Made by a program: the position numbers and the translations under genes. Under the pieces are notes generated by a model. That model had not been told where the DNA came from. It saw nothing but the letters and a program-made list of their open reading frames with translations, and did no database searches. From positions 930,001 through 994,000 of the forward strand of contig NIOB01000001.1 in assembly GCA_002189105.1 (NCBI GenBank): a stretch of DNA of 64,000 nucleotides, in the 5' to 3' direction. This document shows, piece after piece, positions 15,749 to 23,832 of this stretch. Within the stretch, counting starts at the first letter, position 1. Each line of letters begins with the position of its first letter. The stretch comes from Saccharibacillus soli (lineage in GTDB: Bacteria > Bacillota > Bacilli > Paenibacillales > Paenibacillaceae).

Positions 15749-17695
15749 ATGCGTGCGATTCGCCGCTTTTATCTCAATCATCTCAAACGAAAAATGTTCA
15801 ACCGGATCGTGCTGTTGTACTCGCTGGTAGCGGTGATGCTGTTCATGTTCGCGGCCGGGCTTATGTATCAATACCAGCTTCAGCGCACGATTCGGGAAGA
15901 AACGGACGCCAATCTCAAGACGACCCATGTGCTCAGTCTGTACCTGAACCGACAGTACGAATATTTGCAGAATATGCTTCAGCAGGTATATAGCGATGGA
16001 ACGGTCAGCGACGACATGGTTTATTTTCTCGATCACGATTACGAAGATTATTTGGGTCATCGTTTGAATGTTTTTGCGAACAGCGCCGGTTCCAGAAACC
16101 GCACGTTCGACCTGGCGATCAAAAATTATCTGGAACAGGATGCTTCGGTGCGCAGCGTGTCGGTATACAGCTACGGTCGGCAGTTCTCGATGTACGTAGG
16201 TCGAACCAGCCGCAGAATTGATTTTGATAGCGCTCCCGACCCGGTGTGGAAAAAATGGACGACTGGCGTCCGACCGGGCTTTCGCGGAGTTCTACCCGGT
16301 GAGGCGACGCCTGGAGATGCAGCGGCAGACGAAGGGATGACGAGTCCGGTCGGTAGAGACCAAGAGGCTTCAGGCAGAAATGCTTCGGGCAGAGCCGTTT
16401 CGGAAGGACCGGAAGCCTTGAGCGAACCGTCTCCGCCGGAAGAAAGCGTGTCTGGGCAGAACGCCAGCGGTCGGTATTTGTATGCACGTGAACTTCAGGA
16501 CCCCTGGACTTTGCGCCGGATTGGCCTGATGGTCGTCGAATTCGACGCCGCCAAGCTGGACGCGCTGCTGCGCAGCCAGGCGCCGTCCGTGAACGGGCAG
16601 ATTCTTGTGCTGGCTGCGGACGGAACCACCGTCTACGATTCGGAAGGCCGATATACCGGGCGTCCGTATCCCGATCGCCTCGATGCCGCTGGGGGAGCTG
16701 TGCTGCCGGGCGGTGCTTTTCGTACGAATGAACTCAGCGTAGCGGGATCCGGCTTGTCGGTGCTCGGTGTTGTATCCGAAGCGGCTGTGGATCGAAGCAT
16801 GGCGGGACTGGTCAGCATGCTCATTCTCGGAACGGTCTTGTTCGCTGCGGCGAGTATCGGCTTGGCAGCGGTCATCATCCGTTCCCATTCCAAGAAGGTT
16901 CGCCGGATCATCCATTCGACCAGCCGAATCGGCGCGGGTGATCTGACCACGCGGATCGAATTGTCCGGCGAAGACGAACTTCAGCAGATCGCGCAGCGTA
17001 TCAATGCCATGTGCGGACAGCTCGAAACGTACATCGATCAAGTGTACACGTCGGAGATTCGGCAGAAAAACGCGGAACTTGCGCTGCTTCAGTCGCAGAT
17101 CAACCCGCATTTTCTGTACAATACGTTGGAATCCATCCGGATGAAAGCGTATTCGCTGGGTGCGCAGGATGTGGGCAAGATGATCTACAGTTTGTCGGTG
17201 ATGTTTCGCAGTTTGGTCAAAAAAAGCACCGTCGTCAGCGTGAGTGAAGAAATTGAGATCTGCTCCATGTATCTCGACTTGTTCCGCATCCGCTACGAGG
17301 GTCGTTTGAGTGCGGACATCGAAGTGGACGAATCGGCGAAAAACTGCCGGATCGTCAAACTGCTTGTTCAGCCGCTCGTGGAAAACTACATTGTGCATGG
17401 GTTCCGGCCGCTGGACAACGACAATCGTGCGGCGATTCGTGCAAGGGTGGGGAATGGACGGCTGACGATCACGGTCGAAGATAACGGAACAGGAATTCCG
17501 CCCGAACGGTTGGCAGAGATTCGTCTAATGTTGGGTGGAGGAGCACCTGCGCCGGACAAAGAACATCGTTCGATCGGATTAATCAACGTCCACGAACGGA
17601 TTCGGATGAATTACGGCGATGCTTTCGGCCTAACGGTGGAGAGCGAAGAAGGCCGGGGCACGATGATTCGCATGGAACTTCCGGCGGAAGGATAG
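15749..17695 (+). CDS. YesM-type sensor histidine kinase
   Basis: This 648-residue membrane kinase has TM1 at about residues 18-40, a large extracellular sensor region, TM2 at about 352-377, HAMP, then a His_kinase/HATPase module. QSQINPHFLYNTLESIRMKAY places the phospho-His near residue 454, and EDNGTGIPPERL is the N/G1 box. This is the LytS/YesM architecture that senses extracellular sugars and phosphorylates an AraC-type regulator. The ATG at 15749 has AAGGAGG upstream; the frame is open further but without a site. A low-complexity insert in the sensor domain (about residues 180-235, repeating ASGRNASGR and SGQNASGR) is unusual. It pairs with the regulator 66 bases downstream. Confidence 0.92.
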   Translation: MRAIRRFYLNHLKRKMFNRIVLLYSLVAVMLFMFAAGLMYQYQLQRTIREETDANLKTTHVLSLYLNRQYEYLQNMLQQVYSDGTVSDDMVYFLDHDYEDYLGHRLNVFANSAGSRNRTFDLAIKNYLEQDASVRSVSVYSYGRQFSMYVGRTSRRIDFDSAPDPVWKKWTTGVRPGFRGVLPGEATPGDAAADEGMTSPVGRDQEASGRNASGRAVSEGPEALSEPSPPEESVSGQNASGRYLYARELQDPWTLRRIGLMVVEFDAAKLDALLRSQAPSVNGQILVLAADGTTVYDSEGRYTGRPYPDRLDAAGGAVLPGGAFRTNELSVAGSGLSVLGVVSEAAVDRSMAGLVSMLILGTVLFAAASIGLAAVIIRSHSKKVRRIIHSTSRIGAGDLTTRIELSGEDELQQIAQRINAMCGQLETYIDQVYTSEIRQKNAELALLQSQINPHFLYNTLESIRMKAYSLGAQDVGKMIYSLSVMFRSLVKKSTVVSVSEEIEICSMYLDLFRIRYEGRLSADIEVDESAKNCRIVKLLVQPLVENYIVHGFRPLDNDNRAAIRARVGNGRLTITVEDNGTGIPPERLAEIRLMLGGGAPAPDKEHRSIGLINVHERIRMNYGDAFGLTVESEEGRGTMIRMELPAEG

Positions 17696-17761
17696 GGATA
17701 TTCTGATGCAAACTTTCCATATGGTGGCAAGCACGGCAAGAAAGCGAAGGGAGAGAGCAGG

Positions 17762-19477
17762 ATGCGAACGGTATTTTTCGTTGATGATGAACCGCTGATC
17801 GCGCAGGGGCTGTCGTCGATCATGGAATGGGAGCGGTACGGACTGTGCCCGCTCGGTCATGCCGGCGACGGTATCCAGGCGCTGGAGCGGCTCGGCGAAC
17901 AGGGAGCCGATCTGGTCGTCACAGATATTATGATGCCGAGGATGAACGGACTGGAACTGATCGAGGCATTGAAAAAGCGGTATCCCCGTACGCGCTATAT
18001 TGTACTTAGCGGCTATGAAGAATTTGAATACGTCAAAGTTGGTATTCGGCTCGGCATCGAAAACTATATTCTCAAGCCGATCAATATCGAAGAATTGGAA
18101 GCGACGGTGCGCCGAACCGTCGAGGTCTGGGAACGTGAAGAAGCCAGCCACATCCGGCAGGAAGAAGATCGCCGGCTGCTGCGCAGTCACGTTCTGGCTC
18201 GCTGGGCCGAAGGCACGATCGAACGCTCGGAGCTGATCCAGCGCGCGGAACTGTTGGGAATTCCAACCGACTGCGGCGCGTATCGGGTCGATGTGCTGCG
18301 GCTGCTCGGCGGTGAGACGCAGCCGGGGGCAGAGCAGATCTCCAAGCCGGGTGCGCAGGGAAACCCGGGGCTGAGCAAGGGGCGAACGCCGCAGCATGGC
18401 GGCGAGATTGAAGGCGGCTGCGCGGCGCCGCCGGGTGCGCAGGCGGCTGCCACGGTGGAGGGAGACGCCGTCTCCAACGAAGCCGGCTCCGCAGAGCTGT
18501 CTAAGGAGCGGATTGACCCTGCACGCCTCGCTGAAATCTGCGAGGCGCTGCTTTCGGCCGCCGAGCCGGGCGCGGCGGTGCTCTGCTTCGCGGATGCGGA
18601 CGATGATCTTGTCTGCATCCGCTGCATGCGCACGGCTGAATCGCCGTGCGCCGCTTCTTCCGGCGCTGTGCAGCCGGAAGAACCGTTGGCCGAGGCTGCG
18701 CGGGAACTCGGCCGATTGGCCGGAGCCGCCGTCTGGCTGGCGGGCGGCGGGGAGACGCCGGACATTGTCGGCGTCCGCGCCTGCTTCGCGCAGGCGAAAG
18801 GGCAGTTCAGGCGCCTGCTCCCAGCGGGAGAGCAGGCGCTGTGGGTCACCGGGCCGGATACGCAGCCCGGCCCCATGCCGGCCTCTTCCCACATCTGGGA
18901 AGAGGCGCTGCTCGGCAGCCGGGCGGAGGCTGCCGGACTGCTGCCGCGCCGCGAGCCGATGAACGCGGCCGTGCGCCTGATGGTGGAGGCAGTCCGCGAA
19001 GCTGGCGGACTGGCGGAGCCGGATTACGCGGAGCTGTACGCACCGCTCCAGCGGATCTCCACGCTGGAGCAGCTGCGGCAGCATGTGCGCGACACGATCC
19101 GGCGCGCAGCGGCCGGATCATTGCCGGAAGCTGCGGCTGCCGAGAGCGCCGCGCACAGCACGCACGTGGCTTTTCTGCTGGAGCAGATCCGCGACCATTA
19201 CGCGGAGGAGCTGTCACTCAAGACGCTGTCCCAGCGTCTGAATCTGCATCCGAATTATCTGGGACAGCTGTTCCAACAGGAGACCGACAGCAATTTCTCG
19301 GACGCGCTGAACCGCCGCCGGATCGAGCGCGCGACATCGCTGCTGCTGCATACCGACCGGCGTACGGCGGAGATTGGCACGGAAGTCGGGTATCTCGATA
19401 ATTCGTACTTTTACCGGCAGTTCAAGAAATATACCGGCTTATCGCCGACCGAGATGCGTCAGATGTACGGTGATTGA
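17762..19477 (+). CDS. YesN-type response regulator, AraC DNA-binding domain
   Basis: This 571-residue protein is the partner of the upstream kinase. The receiver domain (1-125) has the acidic pair DDE at 8-10, phospho-acceptor Asp55 in VVTDIMMP, and Lys105 in YILKPI. A long variable middle of about 340 residues follows. It is very GC-rich and carries a low-complexity stretch at about 185-255 (QPGAEQISKPGAQGNPGLS and beyond). The C-terminal AraC domain has two helix-turn-helix motifs (LSLKTLSQRLNLHPNYLGQLF and TAEIGTEVGYLDNSYFYRQFK). GGGAGAG precedes the ATG. It likely activates the mannosidase and the downstream ABC/GH85 operon (inference from position). Confidence 0.92.
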   Translation: MRTVFFVDDEPLIAQGLSSIMEWERYGLCPLGHAGDGIQALERLGEQGADLVVTDIMMPRMNGLELIEALKKRYPRTRYIVLSGYEEFEYVKVGIRLGIENYILKPINIEELEATVRRTVEVWEREEASHIRQEEDRRLLRSHVLARWAEGTIERSELIQRAELLGIPTDCGAYRVDVLRLLGGETQPGAEQISKPGAQGNPGLSKGRTPQHGGEIEGGCAAPPGAQAAATVEGDAVSNEAGSAELSKERIDPARLAEICEALLSAAEPGAAVLCFADADDDLVCIRCMRTAESPCAASSGAVQPEEPLAEAARELGRLAGAAVWLAGGGETPDIVGVRACFAQAKGQFRRLLPAGEQALWVTGPDTQPGPMPASSHIWEEALLGSRAEAAGLLPRREPMNAAVRLMVEAVREAGGLAEPDYAELYAPLQRISTLEQLRQHVRDTIRRAAAGSLPEAAAAESAAHSTHVAFLLEQIRDHYAEELSLKTLSQRLNLHPNYLGQLFQQETDSNFSDALNRRRIERATSLLLHTDRRTAEIGTEVGYLDNSYFYRQFKKYTGLSPTEMRQMYGD

Positions 19478-19604
19478 GCGGTGGCGCGACAATCGAACAC
19501 GGAGAGAAGCGGGAGGAAAGACCATCGTTTCGCAAACGGAAGCGGCCTACAAGTTCGCCTGATTTACCGAGAATCTATCCAGACTGGCGCCTTTTTTTGA
19601 CCGG

Positions 19605-19632
19605 AAAAGCTCCTATTCAGGGGCTTTTCTTT
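19605..19632 (+). terminator. terminator of the two-component pair
   Basis: AAAAGCTCCT and AGGGGCTTTT pair with one G-T wobble, followed by CTTTG. It lies about 130 bases after the response-regulator stop. Confidence 0.7.
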
Positions 19633-20170
19633 GATTTGTCCATCTAAACCTAGCATTTTTCAACTTGTTGGAGATAGCGCTTTCATCCAGAATGAGAAGT
19701 GTCGAAGGCGAGCATGAAGCCGCTGCCGAATACCGCCTTTCCGAACAGACTTTTTCCGAACCATGAGAAAGGACGTCGTCGGAAAGCAAGGCGAAGACAG
19801 CGACGATAGCGCGGCACAGCCGATCTTAGGGGATCTACAGCCGCAGGGTTCGCAGACGAAGGGTATCGCATCGACTGAACCGCCTGCATGTTCCAATAAC
19901 CAGTACGTTGACCGAGTTAAATCTAAGATTTGGGATGGGCGTAACCTCAGAACGTTATCGGTCAAGGTACTCGTAAAGGGTCTTGCTTGAATCATCGAAT
20001 TTCGTTCATCCAATTAAAGCAAGGTACCCATTCGTACACGCGGAGCCGCATGGAGAGCCGCTTGGCGGTCGGCTTGATCGTTAATCTTTTCCGCTTCCTT
20101 CCGCCTGTACGAGGTGTCTGCCGGTGCAGCATCCGCACATTTACCATTCATCAACCGAGGAGGGATTCCA
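19633..20170. promoter_or_regulatory. long leader of the first ABC-transporter operon
   Basis: This stretch of over 500 bases has no credible gene; the short frames in it lack ribosome-binding sites. It holds CGATCTTAGGGGATCT at 19821-19836 (shared with 15522-15537), structured element B at 19907-19973, and a further hairpin at 19978-20029 (GGGT plus CTTGCTT pairing with AAGCAAG plus ACCC across a two-base bulge). The density of structure suggests a regulated leader. Confidence 0.4.
19907..19973. repeat. structured intergenic element, copy B
   Basis: This element is related to 11168-11220. It has GTTGACCG-A-GTTAAATCTAAG, then AACCTCA, GTTAT, CGGTCA and TACTCG in the same order, with about 14 extra bases in the middle. 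TTGACCG pairs with CGGTCAA. Its position is upstream of an ABC operon, whereas copy A lies at the end of a small gene. Confidence 0.55.
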
Positions 20171-21100
20171 TTGGCGGCTTTTTGGAAAAAGATCGTCCGC
20201 AACCGGGCACTGCTGCTGCTTGTGCTGCCGGGTACGCTCTGGTTTCTGATCTTTGCCTACCTGCCGATGTTCGGCACGGTGCTGGCGTTCAAAGACTTCC
20301 GGATCAGTCCGGACGGCTTTTTTGCCAGCGTACTCAGCAGCGACTGGGTGGGCTTCAAGAACTTTGAGTACCTGTTCCAGACCAGCGACGCTTATGTCAT
20401 CACCCGCAATACCATCTTGTATAACGTCGCCATGATTATTCTGGGTTTAATCAGCGCAGTGGGATTCGCCGTTCTGCTCAGTGAGCTGCTGAACAAACGA
20501 ATGGCGAAAGTGTATCAGACCGGCATGTTCCTTCCGCACTTTCTGTCTTGGGTCATCATCAGCTATTTCGCGTTCACCTTCCTTAGCCCGGACAAAGGCG
20601 TGCTCAACCAACTCGCTGCCCATTTCGGAACGGACAGTGTGAGCTGGTATTCCGAACCCAAATATTGGCCGTTCATCATCTTGTTCGTGGGCATCTGGAA
20701 AGGCATCGGCTATAACAGCGTCATCTATCTCGCGGCGATCACCGGCATCGACAAATCCTATTACGAAGCGGCAACAATCGATGGGGCGAGAAAATGGCAG
20801 CAGATTCGCTATATCACGCTGCCGCTCTTGCGACCGCTGATGATTATCCTGACGATCCTGGCGATCGGCGGCATTTTCCGCTCCGACTTCGGGCTGTTCT
20901 ATCAACTGCCGAAAGACTCGGGTGCGCTGTATCCGGTCACCAACGTCATCGATACGTTCGTATACCGCGGCTTGATGAATATGGGGGACATCGGCATGAG
21001 CACGGCGGCTGGGCTTTATCAATCGCTGGTCGGTCTCATCCTGATTCTGACCGCCAATTATATTGTCCGCCGCATCGACCGCGATCAAGCCATTTTCTAG
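20171..21100 (+). CDS. LplB-like sugar ABC transporter permease (operon 1)
   Basis: This 309-residue inner-membrane permease has six predicted helices and the EAA loop YYEAATIDGARKWQQIRYIT, which contacts the ATPase. The family (LplB/YtcP-type, CUT1) imports complex oligosaccharides. No ATPase is encoded here, and such systems share a general MsmX-type ATPase elsewhere. The start is a TTG at 20171 with GGAGGG six bases upstream; the frame runs back to 20114 without a site. It is the first gene of lplB-lplC-lplA-GH85, 18 bases before the next permease. The likely cargo is N-glycan fragments, given the GH85 gene. Confidence 0.9.
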   Translation: MAAFWKKIVRNRALLLLVLPGTLWFLIFAYLPMFGTVLAFKDFRISPDGFFASVLSSDWVGFKNFEYLFQTSDAYVITRNTILYNVAMIILGLISAVGFAVLLSELLNKRMAKVYQTGMFLPHFLSWVIISYFAFTFLSPDKGVLNQLAAHFGTDSVSWYSEPKYWPFIILFVGIWKGIGYNSVIYLAAITGIDKSYYEAATIDGARKWQQIRYITLPLLRPLMIILTILAIGGIFRSDFGLFYQLPKDSGALYPVTNVIDTFVYRGLMNMGDIGMSTAAGLYQSLVGLILILTANYIVRRIDRDQAIF

Positions 21101-21118
21101 GAAAGGGGAACATCAATC

Positions 21119-22066
21119 ATGGCTCAAACGGCGGTCAAACCGCGCGAGATCCTGGGCAAGAAGCGCAAAAAGCGCGACTATAACGCGATCTCGCCGCTGT
21201 GGAACGTCCTGTTCAATATTATCGTCGGACTGTTCGCCTTCTCCTGCGTCTTTCCGTTCTTATTCGTTATCATGATCTCGCTGACGGACGAGCAGACGCT
21301 GGCGCTGGAAGGCTTCAGCCTATGGCCGAGTCAGTTCAGTACAGAGGCTTACCGGTACATTTTCCAAGCCGGGAATGATCTGCTGATCTCGTTTGGCGTA
21401 ACGCTCTCAGTCACGGTGATCGGCACGCTGCTGACGCTTGCGCTGGTCACGACCTACGCTTACGCCTTGTCTCGCAAAAGTTTCGAGTTCCGCGGATTTT
21501 TCAGCTTTCTGGCGTTCTTCACGATGCTGTTCTCGGGCGGCATGGTGCCGGGCTACATCGTCATGACGCAGTTTCTGCATCTGCAAAATACAATCTGGGC
21601 GCTCATTCTTCCACTGTCACTGAGCGCATTCTCGATTATCGTCATGCGGACGTTTTTCCAGACGACCGTACCGGACGAGGTCATTGAATCCGCCAAGATC
21701 GACGGAGCCGGGGAATTCCGCGCTTTCTTCAGCATTGTGCTGCCGATCTCGCTGCCGGGCATCGCCACCATCGGCTTGTTCAGCGCTCTGGGCTACTGGA
21801 ACGACTGGTTCAATGCCCTGCTGTATTATAACAAGCCTGAATTGACACCGCCGCTTCAATATCTGCTAATGCGAATCGAAAAAAATATGGATTTCCTCAC
21901 GCAGAACGCCAAATATTTGGGCAACTTCGACGCAGCAGCTGCTCTGCCAACCGAGACGGTTCGCATGGCGATGGTCGTGCTGGCGACGCTGCCGATCGTC
22001 ATGGCGTATCCATTTTTCCAGCGTTATTTCGTTCAAGGTCTTACCGTCGGTTCAGTCAAAGGCTGA
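21119..22066 (+). CDS. LplC-like carbohydrate ABC transporter permease (operon 1)
   Basis: This 315-residue second permease has a basic cytoplasmic N-terminus, six helices, and the EAA loop VIESAKIDGAGEFRAFFSIVLP. The ending QRYFVQGLTVGSVKG is typical of the family. It forms a heterodimer channel with the LplB-like protein. GAAAGGGG lies just upstream of the ATG. It shares operon context with the binding protein 48 bases downstream. Confidence 0.92.
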   Translation: MAQTAVKPREILGKKRKKRDYNAISPLWNVLFNIIVGLFAFSCVFPFLFVIMISLTDEQTLALEGFSLWPSQFSTEAYRYIFQAGNDLLISFGVTLSVTVIGTLLTLALVTTYAYALSRKSFEFRGFFSFLAFFTMLFSGGMVPGYIVMTQFLHLQNTIWALILPLSLSAFSIIVMRTFFQTTVPDEVIESAKIDGAGEFRAFFSIVLPISLPGIATIGLFSALGYWNDWFNALLYYNKPELTPPLQYLLMRIEKNMDFLTQNAKYLGNFDAAAALPTETVRMAMVVLATLPIVMAYPFFQRYFVQGLTVGSVKG

Positions 22067-22114
22067 ATCGTACATTTTCATAGTTCGATCATTACGAGTA
22101 TGGAGGGGTCACGA

Positions 22115-23629
22115 ATGGTAAAAAGAAAAACGTTCCCGCTGCTGCTGGCGATGCTAATGCTGATGTCGCTGCTGGCGGCCTGCGGAAGCGGAAGCAAAAC
22201 GGCAGCACCAGCCAAAGAAGAAGCGGCGGTGCAGAGCGATGGCACGGTTGATGCGACGAAGCTTGATCCGGTCACCCTGAAATTGTATCTGATCGGCCCG
22301 ACGCCGAACGATCTGCCAAAAGTCCAGGACGAAATGAACAAATATCTGAAAGAGAAGCTCAATACCACACTCGACATCTCCATGATCGACTGGGGCGATT
22401 ACACTCAACGCATGCAGGTTATCACGAGTTCCGGTGAGAACTACGATATTGCGTTCACCAGCGCATGGGCATTCGATTATCTGCCAAATGCCGCCAAAGG
22501 TGCGTTCCTGCCGCTGAACGATCTGATCGACAAATACGGCAAAGGCATCAAAGACACGATCGATCCGCGCTTCCTCGAAGGCAGCCGGGTGAACGGCGTT
22601 AACTACGCGGTGCCCAACCAAAAAGAATTGGCGTCGCAGGCCGTATGGCGGTTCAACAAAAAGTACGTGGACAAATACAAACTGGATATCGACAGCGTCA
22701 TGACGCTGGAGAGTCTGGAACCGCTGCTCAAAAGTATCAAAGAAAATGAACCGGCTGACATTACGCCGCTGGCCGTGCCGAAATCGTTCAAGCCGCCGCT
22801 TCCGTTTGACTTCCTGATCGGCGACGAGATTCCGATTGGCATGTATCTCGATACCCAAGACCACAAGTACGTGAATGCGCTGGAAACGCCGGAGTTCAAG
22901 CAGGCGCTGGATACGATGCGCAAATACTACCAGGCCGGCTATGTCCGCGAAGACATCGCCACGCTGGAAGGTATTGACAACATGAAGACGGGCAAATGGC
23001 TGGTTGATAAAGAAATCACGCAGCCGTATGCCGATCTGGGCTGGTCACGCAGCGCGGGTTACGAGATCGTCAGCCGTCCGATGCAGAAGCCGGTCATCGC
23101 AACGGGTTCCGCCGCCGGTTCCATGATGGCGATCTCGTCGTATTCCAAAAATCCGGAGCGTTCGATGATGTTCCTTAATCTGCTGAACACCGATCCGTAT
23201 CTGCGCAACCTCATCCAATACGGCATCGAAGACGTGCATTACAAGAAGCTCGAAGGCAATTACATCGAAGATCTGCCTGCGATGCAGGAGAATTACGCGA
23301 TGCCGGGCTTTGCGCTGGGCAACCTGTTCCTGACCTATCTGCACGAAGGCGATCCGAAAGACAAATGGGAGCAGTTTGAAGAATTCAATAAATCTGCGGT
23401 TGTCGCGCCGACGTTCGGCTTTAACTTCGACACCGCACCGGTCAAGACGGAAGTCGCCTCCGTCACGAATGTGGCGAAAGAATTCATTCCGGTGCTGTTT
23501 ACCGGATCGGTCGATCCAAATGAATATCTGCCGAAAGCGCAGCAGAAATTCAAGGAAGCCGGCATCGACCGTGTCATTGCGGAAGCCCAGAAACAGTACG
23601 ATGCCTGGGCGGCGGAGCAGGGGAAATAA
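22115..23629 (+). CDS. LplA-like extracellular sugar-binding lipoprotein (operon 1)
   Basis: This 504-residue type-1 solute-binding protein has an N-terminal lipoprotein signal with lipobox LLAAC (Cys near residue 23). A Ser/Ala/Lys linker follows, then the two-lobed binding domain of the LplA family. The ATG at 22115 is preferred to the in-frame ATG at 22100 because GGAGGGG lies eight bases before it. It is anchored on the outer face of the membrane and delivers oligosaccharide to the two permeases. A hairpin follows before the GH85 gene and may lower GH85 expression relative to the transporter. Confidence 0.92.
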   Translation: MVKRKTFPLLLAMLMLMSLLAACGSGSKTAAPAKEEAAVQSDGTVDATKLDPVTLKLYLIGPTPNDLPKVQDEMNKYLKEKLNTTLDISMIDWGDYTQRMQVITSSGENYDIAFTSAWAFDYLPNAAKGAFLPLNDLIDKYGKGIKDTIDPRFLEGSRVNGVNYAVPNQKELASQAVWRFNKKYVDKYKLDIDSVMTLESLEPLLKSIKENEPADITPLAVPKSFKPPLPFDFLIGDEIPIGMYLDTQDHKYVNALETPEFKQALDTMRKYYQAGYVREDIATLEGIDNMKTGKWLVDKEITQPYADLGWSRSAGYEIVSRPMQKPVIATGSAAGSMMAISSYSKNPERSMMFLNLLNTDPYLRNLIQYGIEDVHYKKLEGNYIEDLPAMQENYAMPGFALGNLFLTYLHEGDPKDKWEQFEEFNKSAVVAPTFGFNFDTAPVKTEVASVTNVAKEFIPVLFTGSVDPNEYLPKAQQKFKEAGIDRVIAEAQKQYDAWAAEQGK

Positions 23630-23711
23630 AACGCCGACAGGCAGATCCGGGCAAGCCGTATTCGCTCGGCCAAGCCTGTTCAGCCTCATCTGGCAAACAA
23701 ACGGTTTTTCG

Positions 23712-23760
23712 GGCACGAAAGAACAAAACGGCTGTACCGTTTGCTCTTTCGTGCCTTTCT
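23712..23760 (+). terminator. strong hairpin between lplA-like and GH85 genes
   Basis: GGCACGAAAGA and TCTTTCGTGCC form the outer stem, with inner CAAAACGG/CCGTTTG pairing, followed by TTTCTT. It is probably a partial terminator or mRNA-stabilising hairpin, since the GH85 gene follows without an obvious separate promoter. Confidence 0.65.
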
Positions 23761-23832
23761 TGCGCCGTGCCGCGAAGCACCCAAGCGCCGATGGTTTAAT
23801 CCAATCATGATCCGGGAGGAATGAGAAACGAC

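Noticed and set aside
19660-20013. Possible small gene on the minus strand in the ABC operon 1 leader
   Set aside because: No ribosome-binding site, no recognisable domain, and it overlaps the structured elements; treated as non-coding leader.
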